DNA from: Paramyrothecium sp. XJ0827
Taxonomy: Eukaryota > Ascomycota > Sordariomycetes > Hypocreales > Stachybotryaceae
Direction of reading: 5' to 3'
Length of the DNA stretch: 64,000 nucleotides
Assembly (NCBI GenBank): GCA_020881915.1
Contig: JAJFPB010000004.1
Location: 3,038,001 to 3,102,000 of the forward strand
Below, piece after piece: positions 12,301 through 23,277 of the stretch. The translations under genes were made by a program, and so were the position numbers. The stretch's first letter is position 1. Each line of letters begins with the position of its first letter. The notes beneath the pieces were generated by a model that was given only the letters and a program-made list of their open reading frames with translations, made no database searches and was not told where the DNA came from.

Positions 12301-15126
12301 AAGGTGTGGTCCCAGGGGAATGGGACGAGTGTGCATGTAAGTCCAGGGACGTCGAGCGAGAAGACGCCATAGAGGTAGAGCGAGCAAATGGCCCCTGGTT
12401 CAGGAGATCTGGTGTCGTGTCCGTGTTGTCGCTGTCGAGGGCACGTTTCTGTCGGCCTACCAACCCCATTCGTGAAAGTCCGAAGTCGGTGAGTTTAAGG
12501 TGACCTTTCTGGTCAATCAATAGATTGTCAGGCTTCAGGTCTCGATGAATGATACCTCTGCTATGCAGATGCTCAACACCCAATACGACCTCGCCGAGAT
12601 ATTTCTTTGCCCATTCCTCCGGAAGGCCTCCAAGCACCTTGATGAGTGAAGCGCAATCGCCGCCATTGAGATATTCCATGACGAGGTAGAGATAGTCTTT
12701 ACTAGAAAAAGTCCAGTAGAGCTTCGCCACAAACTCGCTCTGCCCTTGCCACATCATGATGGCTCGCTCGGCTTTCACATTTCCAACCTGATTCTTTGCA
12801 ACCATGTCGGCCTTTTTTAGAACTTTAATGGCGAAGTATTCACCAGTCGACTTCTTTTTTGATAGATATACGCTACCAAAGGCACCCTTGCTGATAGGCT
12901 TGATAATCTCAAAGTCCTTGATTGAGGGTTGCGTCGGGCGTGCTTGAGGAGGGGCTTGACTCGCGGATAGTCGAGGCGAAGGTGGAGGTTTCATGACAAA
13001 GTCGCAAATGGCTACCGACGATTGACGTCTATGGTGCCGCGAAGCCATAGCAGCCGGCGAGCCAAAATCACTGCCTGGAAGCATGGGTGATGCCTCGGGT
13101 GATGTCATTCCTTCCGAAGAAAGAGGAAGCCCCCGCGGTTTGATCCGCAAGGGACTAGATGGCTGGGTTGAACGTGAAGGAGATTCCTGTCGTCTTGGGG
13201 AGGATGTTCCGGGTAAAATCAAGCTCCGGCGGTGGTGTTGTCGAGCGCTGGCAGCACGCCTCAAGTCACCAAACTCAGAGACCGGCGAATCCGTCCGTGT
13301 TGCGGCTCTTGAAGCGACGGATGATGACCGTAAACTACCTTCGCTATCACCCGCATCGCTCTCAAACATCAGAGAAGACGACTCTCTCCGTGCTTGAGGG
13401 TGTCCTGTAAGCTGTGCAGCGGTGCCAAAGTGTGATCGCGGGGTCGGGCACTCCTTGGGACTGCTGGACCTTGTAGACCCCATCAAGGACGACGGACGAG
13501 ACCGCCGCCGACCCCCGGATGCTAAATCAACTTGTCGAAGAGCAGCAGCTAGAGCCGAGGGGCTCGTGAGAGTCGGAGCATACGGCTCCTCCGTCACGTG
13601 CTGAAGCTGGTCTGGTTCTCCGAACGCTTTGTCCTCGTGTCCGCCAATGAAACTAAGACCACCTTCTGTGCCTGCCCTATCCTCTTCATCTTCGGTGGAA
13701 TCGCTAAGCCGTCCGGCAGCGATGCGTGCTGCTTTCCTCATTGCTTCGTCAATGCAGTCTTGAACCAAGACGGCGAATTCAATACGAATACGTTCGGCAT
13801 ATTCGATGATTCGCCGATGGCGAAAGACGGCATCAACCTTTGCTCGAGCTACCTTCTCCGTGTCCGAACATAGAACGGCCAACCCTTGCTCCTGCTCCAA
13901 GGTGTTTGTACTGGGGGATTGCCACTGTAAAACTTGAGAAATCCGTGATTCTGATTGAGGCGACTGTGTTCGAAGCTCCCCAGTGCCCGGCTGTGCATCC
14001 TTGAGTGCCGGTATACTTACTTCAATGGCAGTATCACACAGGTCCATTAGTAATTCTACAATCCGGGCTTGAGGTCGTCGGATAGCAAATGAGCGGGCTC
14101 TAGCATGCCCAAACCCACCCGAGCGTTCCCGTGACCGAGAAAAGGAGGTTCCCGGTGATGACTGCGTTGAAGGAGGTGGCCCGATTGGTAGGCCTTTGTA
14201 CTCTGCTGCAGGAACTGTTTGCTGCTCGCCAGTCATGGAGCGACTCTTGCGTGCCTCCAAAGCATCAAGGACCTTGACGATTGCATGCCGATGCTCGGTG
14301 AGATTTTCTTGCGCCATCTGAACGTCCATCTCAGCACGGTGTTCTTGCAAACACAGATCTGTGTGCTTCTCAAACCACCAGGGCGTGATTTGTCGTTCAC
14401 AGATGCGGCAGAGTACATGAGGTGGAGGCGGATACTGGTCAATATCTTCCCCGGCTGTCTCGGCAAGTTGGGTGAGATAGCTGGCCAAAACTTCAGCTCC
14501 TGAGCCAAGGGAGTCCACGATGAGGCTTGGAAGGTCAATCTGGACCTCCTGAGGCGCTGTCCAAGGGCGCAACATCCACATGGTCTATTCCATTAGTCCT
14601 GAAATCCGGGCGTCGTTTCGCGGCAAGGTTCACTCACATGACTTTCGCCTCCTGAGGCACTGTCGTATACCATGATACCTTGAGCTTCCAGGTCGATGGT
14701 TTCAAATTCGGCTTGGGGCTCAGGGGCGTCGAGAGGCTGCTCATCATCACTCGAGTGTAGTTTAGCCAGTGGCCCTGATCGCATGGTGAATCGAACACGG
14801 TGGCTCTTGGAATCATCCGTCTTCATTGACTCGACAACATCAGTAAAGATGGTGGTGGGTTCGCTGACGACCAGCTCGGAGATCGGTTTGCCCTCAACAG
14901 ACTCGATCTGCGTGCCAACAACATCGGCCCACGACGGGCTAACCCATTTGATGGTCCCATCAAGATTCAGGTCCATGAGGGCATTGAGAGTCTGCTCTGC
15001 AGCCTCGCGGAGCTCCTCGCGCTCTTCCCTAATATCTTGACTCAATGATCGCTCCATGGCATTGCCATGTTGGGCCCGCAACGATGACAACGCTGGTGAG
15101 ACCAGCGGGGCACCGGGCGGCTCCAT
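9323..15126 (-). CDS. RIM15: RIM15-like serine/threonine kinase (PAS, AGC kinase, receiver domain)
   Basis: Exons 15126-14638 and 14584-9323 (53-nt intron) give 1916 residues. In order: a PAS-like domain at about 35-100; a Cys/His zinc-binding-like motif at about 221-242 (C-R-I-C ... H-T-D-L-C); an AGC kinase from about 720 with GAFGSVY loop, catalytic D845 (HRD), D863 (DFG) and APE near 1050; and a C-terminal receiver domain from about 1513. Roughly 190 residues separate DFG from APE, a split activation segment typical of the Rim15/Cek1 group. In yeast the family acts below TORC1 and PKA to trigger quiescence and stress programmes through Igo/endosulfine proteins. The receiver keeps its acidic pair (E1520, D1521), T1596 and K1614, but has E1565 where the phospho-accepting Asp should be. 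The start at 15126 matches the family N-terminus as I recall it. Confidence 0.93.
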
Positions 15127-18100
15127 CTTTTCCCAGTCGACTCAAATGCTTATATTGGGATCGGATACTTGGCTCCGGTGCAAGGCCTCGAGGGGATTGT
15201 TGGCTTGGCCGCTGGGAAAACAGAAACGAATATCGTAGATAGACTTGAAGGCTCTGGGCAGGCGCCAGAACTAGAACTCCACGAGACTTCGAGACATGAC
15301 TGGCGAGGGCCTGTGAGACTGGTACCCGCGGATTTCGACGAGGCTGGATCGGGAGCCAACAGGAGCACGCATGAGGGTCGCTGCTGGGTTCTGGCCAGCG
15401 GAGGAGGTAGTCGAGGCCAGACTGCGGGCGGGAACGATCCGCTCGATCGAGCGTCCCGGGTCGTTTTGTTGGCTATATGCGGCGTCTCGCAGATTTCCAA
15501 GTTCTGCTGAGAGAGGACCGCAAGGACACTGACACGCACGATAGTTGACAGAGGCCGAGTTCAGGGCAAAGAACAGGAACCGCTTCACGATGGTCGAGAG
15601 GTCGCGTTCCGTCCCAGAAGTCGTTAAGCGGGGAAAACGGCGGAGCGGGCCAATTACAAAGCAGCATTATGCTGCTAGCATCCCCCTCTAGAAGGATCAA
15701 ACACGGCAATTGACTGGTCATGAGATGCTCAATTATTTTCCCCGTCATTTCGGCAGACCCCTTCGTCCAAAAAACACCATCTTTCCCAAGTATCAACGAT
15801 GACCTTGAAACATAGGCAGGATATTTTCCAAGCGGGTCAATGCCTGGAGACAATTTTGTGAGATACCGCACGGTATCTCCATCATCAGGCCATTCAGAGA
15901 ATAAGCGCAGGCAGCACAGGCGTGGATACCACAAAATGCCCCCATTGGTTAATTGCTGCTCACGGAACAAATATCCTTGCACTGGCATTGATCGTGCTGA
16001 AGGCGCGGGCCCTGAGACTGCGCCGAGCATGCTCGGAATGCGCGGAGAACGTAGGAAAATAACGTGGAGAAGGCTATGAACGAGGAGACTTTGGACAAGG
16101 TTTGTTATGCCATGAGAATAGGCACCTGCGCCAATATCGTCCTGTAGATAAAGAACAACGTCGAAATCCCCTTGGCGCATCCGACGCGGAGCATGATCGG
16201 AAACATGTTGTCGCACACGTTCTATTTCGCACCGTCAATTCGGAATTCCCATGTAGAACGTATTCCAAGGGGACTTCTCGCGTATGCTGCTCTCTTGTCG
16301 CTAGTAGCGTGGCCTAGTCGCCTTGTGACCTGCAAACCAGCAATCGCCGCAGGCAGGCTGGCTGGCCGGCTGGCGGTGCTTGGTAGCGGTATCGCTGCAA
16401 CTCGGATAGCTACATCAGCATCACTACCTGCTGATTGCCGGCGGCCTGGCCACCGCCTAGTACGAGCTGCTGCTTTTGACAGATGAAGATGGCCACTCGC
16501 CGATCGTTCACAGCTCTTTAATCCCCGGCTTTCCTGGCTCCACGTTTACCGCTCACGCGAGAGGGTCGTCGTTTATGAAGCATTAGAAACCTGCGCTGGG
16601 GTTGATCATCTGTGAGCAATGATCTACATCAACGGACTGGGGCTAAGCCAAAATCTATATTTCGCGGCTTGCTTATGTCACTCGTAGACCACTTCTGCAT
16701 CTCAAGACCGTTGTGTCTTATGCCTGCTTTGTACATTTCAATTCGGAGCAATCTAACGTTCAATTGTCCGTGAGGTTGAGGGGCGTTCGGGGAGTGGGAG
16801 GTTTTGTAGTAAACACGGCAAAGTGGCTCTCCGACCTTGTTGCCTCGACAGGCACTTGATGATAACCGACTAATGGAGAAAAGCACACCATGGTCGGCAT
16901 CACAATCAGCCACCTTAGGTGACCGAGCGGTCTCATAAGCTTCGTGCCGCCAAGCGAGATCATTGGCATGATGTGCTACTGCTTTCAGAGATGCAGCTGT
17001 TTTAACGATATTTGCTTGCCGCGTGGCCTAGGTGCATCGGTCGCCGTATGCATTGCCTTTCGGCTGCAAACATGCAACCGATTGATAGGCCCACCTTGCC
17101 TATCCGTACTGTAAACAGATGTTTTGCGTTGCATGCTGGGTCAACCACGGAATGTGTGAGGTTTTTAGGCAAGAGGTAATCCGTCCATGGTTACATGCTT
17201 ACTGATTGTGGGCATGAGAGCCGCTCCGTGCATCAACAAGTGAGTGGCCTGACGCACCAGCTATAAGAGCTTGCCGTTGTCAGACACACAGCCCGGGTCG
17301 GTGGTAACCCACATCTTCTGGTTAACGGGACTGGTTCGTACTTGGATGTCGTGCTTAAGGTCGGTTCCGACTCACTTGAGTGCTTTACGCCAACGGATCG
17401 TAGTGACAGCGCTGCCAAGGACGAGCCAGGCATCCCTTTCAACATTGATCAACACATACCTTATCATTGAGGTTCATCGAGAGAGCCACAAATTCAGTCG
17501 AGAGGGCTCACTTTGGTTTCCTCTTCCGTTCTTTCCGCCTCCGAGCTGACGCTAAATCAGCCAAGAGGCCGACACTCAGGAAGCGCCAATCCATGACGAC
17601 ATGTACACGGCCGGCACGCGGGTTCGTCGAGTCCTGTTAAACTCTGCGGATGGTTCTACCTAAGGTAGTAGTTAGTGCCCACGAAGGCATTTTATTGAAA
17701 GAGGTCGATGGAGGGGCATAGTGAAAGCTCCTAAGGCAGTGCATAGTTCGGCATGTTGCTCGGTTATCCAGGCCCAGACTCGTTGTACTTCTCCCACAGC
17801 AGCCAATAGGTAAGCAAAAGTCGTACCAGGGAGGTTTTTTCAAAAGCTGTTGTCCCCCACTCGTCCTCAAAAACAGGACCCTAGTTGCACACACGCTATC
17901 AGGGATGTGGCTTGCGCCTGGACGTCCGGTGGAAAGGAGAACAGGGCTTTACGTTTTCCGCGTCGGCTTCTAGGCCTGTGGTCGGTCGGCTGTTACATGG
18001 GTACATGCCGCATTACTGAAATTGTCATGCAGGCCCCGTGTCCCTTGTCTCCGGGCGTGGCTAAGGTATCCGCACCTCGCCTGGCCTTAACTATTAGCTG

Positions 18101-18840
18101 AGACGTCAGCGAGGCTAATAAAGTACCTTGCCTTACCTGGGAAATCTGCGACTGGTGAGGCATTGCTGGTACCTGTAAGAAGCTGCGCACCGCTGCCATC
18201 GCAGTCACTTTCCCGATAAAGTCTATTTATTGCCCCAAGGACCTACCTACCTACCTTTCTTGCCTTCCCGTGCTGTGCCTTACGTTACCTGCCTACGTGC
18301 TTTGCTCGCGCGGGCTTAAATTAAAAATCGACCCCGCCATTCCACTCGGCTACTCTCATTTCCCTGCCCTTGCCGGATATTCTGCAGACACAAGATACTG
18401 ACCGTTGTATCCCATTCATCACCCGCCCGTTGCGCAGCCTCGTGCCGCCGTGAAACCTACATCGCTGTCCCAGCCGCCTCCTCAACGGGTTCAGTTAGCG
18501 CACATCCTGCGTTTGTCAGCGCAGCGCGGCGCTCATTGCCCGAGCGGACCGGACCTCCGTCGACTGACCTGTTTCCACTCAAGTCTCGACGTGCTCCGGC
18601 TAGTCACTTACATTGATTAAGTTCTGGACGCATCCGTACAATTGCCGGCTCGGTAGGCTCATCCCCTCTGAATGATCAATTGACTCATCAGCCTTACGTC
18701 TTGAGGACATGGTCTGATGTAATAAACTCTGAGCTAACACGGCAGGCGAAGCAGCCAAACGTCGTCGCCTAAAACCGACACGGCCGACATAATTTACTCC
18801 CACCCACTCACCTCTTGACCTACAATTGCAGCAAAATTCA
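15127..18840. other. 3.7-kb intergenic region between RIM15 and the bZIP gene
   Basis: The part near 15127 should hold the RIM15 leader and promoter. One long minus-strand ORF (15473-16180) is listed separately as doubtful. Further on lie TACCT-type motifs, including a palindromic CTACCTAAGGTAG at about 17658 and stacked CCTA units near 18241. A pyrimidine stretch ending in CAG just before 18841 may be the acceptor of a 5'-UTR intron of the bZIP gene. Nothing else coding was recognised. Confidence 0.4.
15473..16180 (-). CDS. doubtful ORF of 235 codons, unrecognised
   Basis: An uninterrupted ORF runs from an ATG at 16180 to a stop at 15473; the open frame extends a little further upstream without an ATG. 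I recognise no domain, signal peptide or membrane segment. It lies upstream of RIM15 on the same strand, so it could be part of a long leader, a relic of a gene, or chance. Its length is unusual for non-coding DNA of this base composition, which is the only reason to list it. Confidence 0.2.
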   Translation of the reverse strand: MRQGDFDVVLYLQDDIGAGAYSHGITNLVQSLLVHSLLHVIFLRSPRIPSMLGAVSGPAPSARSMPVQGYLFREQQLTNGGILWYPRLCCLRLFSEWPDDGDTVRYLTKLSPGIDPLGKYPAYVSRSSLILGKDGVFWTKGSAEMTGKIIEHLMTSQLPCLILLEGDASSIMLLCNWPAPPFSPLNDFWDGTRPLDHREAVPVLCPELGLCQLSCVSVSLRSSLSRTWKSARRRI

Positions 18841-20284
18841 ATGTCGAACCAGGCTTTTTCCAACTACTCATCAGCGTCGCCTGACGCTATCGAGCAGGAC
18901 AAGGAAGCACAATCGTCCCTCAGCCTCGATGCCTTGAAATCGTTGGCGGAGAAAAGAACAGCCCGGGGTGAGCTCACGGCCACATACCTTTGTGGAGACT
19001 CTTACGTGTATCCCCAGAACTGACGGCCAGGATAGATGGCAATCCCCCCAAGCGGCGTGGGCCCAAGCCGGACAGCAAACCTGCTTTGACTCGAAGACAA
19101 GAACTAAATCGACAGGCTCAGCGGTATGTTGTTCGCTTCGCAGATAGTAGGCGCCATGGTTGGCTGACTCGGCTTGTGCTTTTTTCTCGCAATCCAGAAC
19201 TCATCGTGAGAGAAAGGAGCAGTACATCAAGGCCTTGGAAGACGAGGTTCTTAGGTTGAAAGAAGTCTATACCACGGTCTCTCAAGCCCAGGATTATTTG
19301 TCGCACGAAAATCGCCAGCTCAGGGAGGCTTTAAAACTACACGGCATTGCTTTCCCATCATCCTCAACAGTGGATGACGCGATCAATCCTGCCAGCGGTG
19401 CTGCAAGTGTTTCGGGCTACAGCCAGAGTTCCGGTCCTCCAAACCCGCTCACACCAGGCTTGACCTCGCAATCGACCGCGCCTTCGATCCCGTCCCCGAA
19501 CCAATCAACGGAGCGGCGGCCCATGACGCGATTTCAACCATGCAGTGCGACGCTGGCAGCACAACAAGCAGCTCAGCAGGCATCGGGCAGGGCGGGTCTT
19601 GACTCTGAGCAAGCGGGCATTGATTTCGTTTTAACGTACGATAACCCCTCCTCGAAGGCTTATCTTTCACCTCCCCAGTAGTGACCCAAAGCCACTACAT
19701 CTCTGGAGGGACAACGATCGCAAAGCGATGCGTCATGTGGGCGGCCAGGCTAACGGTTGCGGTTGCGCACGGGTTCATGTAGTCTCGAGAAACCGTGTAT
19801 GGCGCACTTGCCATTCCTGGTTGACAGGGCCGCCGAGACGGGCGGAGACCCTTGTGGCCATGCGCTCATGGCAACATGCCCTCCGCACCCATTCGACAAA
19901 TTGACGACAGAAATCCCATTCGGCCATACACAAACCTATGGCGAAGAAACCTCGCCTCCTCAGCAGACGTGGGAACTGAGCAAAGGGGGGCTGTCGGTCC
20001 TCCTAGATCTAAGCCAACGACTCAATCTCGACGGCGAGATCACCCCCGTGATGGCGTGGCGCATGGTCATGGGCCATGAACGTTTCTACGAGCTGCAAGA
20101 AACAGACCTTCTCAAGCTTGCTGAGGAGCTGGGTCGCAAAGTCAGATGTTACGGGTAAGTGTCTCATCTCAATCACCCATTCCATATGACCTCGGCTGAA
20201 CGGTTGTTTGCAAGGTTCGGCGCCGTCATAGAAGAATTCGAAGTCCGGGATGCTATTGAGGGTGTCCTCTCCGTACAGGCATGA
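18841..20284 (+). CDS. fungal bZIP transcription factor (Yap/AP-1-like)
   Basis: Five exons, 18841-18967, 19018-19123, 19198-19635, 19783-20154 and 20215-20284, give 370 residues. The basic region appears only after splicing: N73-R-Q-A-Q-R78, then R81, satisfying the N-x7-R rule of bZIP proteins. The codon for R78 is split by intron 2. Heptad hydrophobics (L91, L98 and on) form the zipper. The C-terminal part from about 224 (L-E-K-P-C-M, W-E-L-S ...) is a conserved region seen in related fungal AP-1-like factors and supports the 147-nt intron 3. Reading through intron 3 would instead end after 14 extra codons. It is expected to be a nuclear regulator; the trigger and targets cannot be deduced. 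An upstream TTG-initiated frame was not chosen because the ATG at 18841 is the first. Confidence 0.87.
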
Positions 20285-20837
20285 AGTGATGTGGAAAGTG
20301 GAACAAGGTGTGACAGGAAGACATATGATACCATCTGGGTTAAAGTAATGCTTAAAACAGTGTTTGGAGTTGGGAATGGACGAGCATAGCCTAACGAAGG
20401 AGACGATGGGATTGTGATTTGGGACTTTTAATATTACAGAGATGAATCAGATAAGCAGTCCACGAAAGTATTGTTGAATATGAGCGGGCACGAAAGAAGG
20501 CTTCTCGTGCTGTCACAAAGCGTGGCACAAATGCGATGTGAAAATACCGTGCACAATTCTTGTGCATGCATGCCCGTTCCAAAGGTACCTCCACAGTGCC
20601 GTTTGACCACGCAATCTTCTAGGTACCGTCCTAGATGAGGCTGCCACCTGTCAGCAGCTGCCAGCCGCGGGGCTTTGGGGGAAAAAAGCTGGACAATGTA
20701 AGGTACCTCTCTACGATTCGGTAGAGAAATGCGCTTGCCCCACCCCCCACCACAAATTCGACGTGGGAATCCAAATTTCCAGCACCACAGCCTGGGTCTC
20801 TTCGCTACATCCACGACAACCCACCATCATCGTGAAA
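20285..20837. other. spacer between the bZIP gene and eIF3d
   Basis: This holds the bZIP 3' region and the eIF3d promoter. GGTACC-type motifs occur near 20584, 20621 and 20703. No ORF is supported. Confidence 0.4.
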
Positions 20838-22712
20838 ATGGCCGACTCGCTCGACTACGTCAAGGTTGTCGAGGCCTGCCCCCCTGGCGACGGCTGGGGC
20901 CCCTCAGTCACCACCGAAACCACCCTCGATGGCGTCCCCTACGCGCCCTTCTCCAAGGGCGACAAGCTGGGCCGCATGGCCGATTGGACTGCTGAGGGCA
21001 AGGATCGCGAGCGTGGCGGACGCCAACAGTACAACCGCAACTACCGAGGTGAGTGGTCCTCAAGAAGGAGAAGAAGCTTGTCCGGTATCCAGACGTATTT
21101 TAACCTCTTCCTTCTCTCTAGACCAACAAGTCTACGGTGCCAGCCACGCCATCACCTTCAATGCCCCCGTCGCCGAGGACGAATCTAGCTTCTCCGTCGT
21201 CAGCAACACCCGAGACACTACCAAGTCGAGGTACGGTCGTGGTGCTGTCTTCACCCGCGGCCGTGGCCAGCGCGGTGGACGCGGCGATACCCGCGGAGGA
21301 CGCGGTGGCGCCCTGCAGCGTACCGGTCCCGGCGGTCGCCAAGGTGGCTATGGCGGATACGATCGTGGCCGTGGTAATGCTGCTGGCCGCGGCCGTCGCT
21401 TCGGCTGGAAGGATTATGACAAGCCCACCCGCAACCGTGATGCCAGTATAAACATCAAGGCCGACTGGCAACTTCTGGAGGAGATTGACTTTAACCGTCT
21501 CGCCAAGCTGAACCTCGAGACTGACGACGGAGAGGACCTTGACGACTACGGTTTCCTGTACTACTACGACCGCTCCTACGACAAGCCTCCTGTCAAGGGC
21601 GCCGAGAAGAAGCTCCAGGCCATCGACCGCGCCGCCTACAACGTCACCACCTCTTCTGATCCCATCATCCAGGAGTTCGCTGAGAAGGACGAGGCCACCA
21701 TCTTCGCCACCGACAGCATTCTTTCCATGCTCATGTGCTCTACCCGCTCCGTCTACCCCTGGGATATCGTCATTGTCCGCCAGGGCAACAAGATCTTCCT
21801 TGACAAGCGCGACAACGCCACCCTTGACATGGTTACCGTCAACGAAAATGCCGCTGACGCTCCCCTTGACGCTGCGGACGGTGGCAAGGACACCGTCAAC
21901 CAGCCCGCCGCGCTTGCCGAGGAGGCCACCTACATCAACCACAACTTCGCTAACCAGGTCGTCAACGAGAGCCAGTCCTCCCAGGTCGTCATGGCCCACG
22001 CCAACCCCTTCTACAACTCGTCCGAGGACACCGATCCCCCGGCCAGCAAGGCCTACAAGTACAGGAGATTCGATCTATCTACCAACGACGAGGAGCCTGT
22101 CTATCTCATTGTGCGAACTGAGATCGATGCTGTTCAGAAGAACGCCATCAGCGGCGAGGATCAGCTCATGACCATCAAGGCGCTGAACGAGTTCGACAGC
22201 AAGGCCCAGGGAAGCGGCGGCGCTCTTGACTGGCGCAGCAAGCTGGTCACTCAGCGTGGTGCCGTCGTAGCCACCGAGATGAAGAACAACAGCTGCAAGC
22301 TGGCCCGCTGGACGGTGCAGAGCATCCTGTCCAAGTCTGACGTTATGAAGCTGGGGTATGTCTTCCCCCCTGATATATGTCGCGTGTTTTGACCTTGATC
22401 ATGCTAACCTGAGATTGTAGTTTCGTCTCCCGTGTGAACCCCCGGTCTAACGATAAGCACGTCATCCTGGGCGTCATCGGCTGGAAGCCTCGTGACTTCG
22501 CCAACCAGATGAACCTCTCGCTATCCAACGGCTGGGGTATCGTGCGCACAATTGCCGACATGATCATGAACCGTGGCGAGGGCAAGTACGTTCTCGTCAA
22601 GGACCCTAACAAGTCGATCCTGAGGCTGTACGAGGTTCCCGCCGGCAGCTTCGAGGATGATGACGAGCACGACGACGAGCCGATCCAGGAGCAGGAGGAG
22701 GCTGAGGAGTAA
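20838..22712 (+). CDS. eIF3d: translation initiation factor eIF3 subunit d
   Basis: Exons 20838-21048, 21122-22355 and 22421-22712 give 578 residues, close to the usual length of the family. The N-terminus ([12 protein letters not shown]), an Arg/Gly-rich stretch at about 110-175 that may bind RNA, and the conserved core ([23 protein letters not shown]) identify eIF3d. The subunit belongs to the eIF3 complex on the 40S ribosome and in animals has a cap-binding role; the acidic C-terminal tail is typical. Codon choice is strongly C-ending, as expected for a highly expressed gene, and produces a long antisense shadow ORF. Both introns have standard GT-AG borders. Confidence 0.96.
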
Positions 22713-23277
22713 AATAAAAGAGGAGATAGAACAGGAGTGTCATGACTTATTTGTAGACAGACGTACCAGCTTCGATGACATAATGATACGGAAGAGTGAA
22801 TGCCGGTTATTGTGTCACGTCTTTTGCTCATGGTACTCCAGTGAGTGGCAGGGGTTTCAGTAGCAACTGTTATGATCCCGAGGGGGGTTTCTCTTGATGT
22901 CTCAACTGTTCAATAACCACTCAGCGACCTAGCAAAACCCACACGCCCAATGCTCCTTGTGGAAGCAAAGACAACAATCGCAGTTGGCCCGTAACCCATA
23001 TCAACCAAGGCGAGTTTGCGTCCGACACTTCAGTAAATGCCACAACCACAAGTTATCCTAACATGCTCCTCCCAGCGGCAAAATGAAAAGAAAGAAGAAG
23101 AAGGGACATCGACTGCCCCTGGTCTCAAAGCCTTGTTCCCATGATCAGCGTATTCCCAAAAGTTATCACCCCGTTCCAGTTCCAGTTTCCCAGCCATTTT
23201 CCCCAAAACAAAGCCCTCCATCTCACAAATCCCATCGCCGTCGTCGATCAAACCATGCGTCGGCAGAAAGAAACCCA
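22713..23277. other. convergent spacer behind eIF3d
   Basis: Two convergent genes end here. AATAAAAG at 22713, immediately after the eIF3d stop, could be a polyadenylation signal but is very close. Nothing else was recognised. Confidence 0.4.

Noticed and set aside
21118..21999. 293-codon minus-strand ORF, Val/Gly-rich
   Set aside because: It is an antisense shadow of the eIF3d coding exon, caused by C-ending codons.
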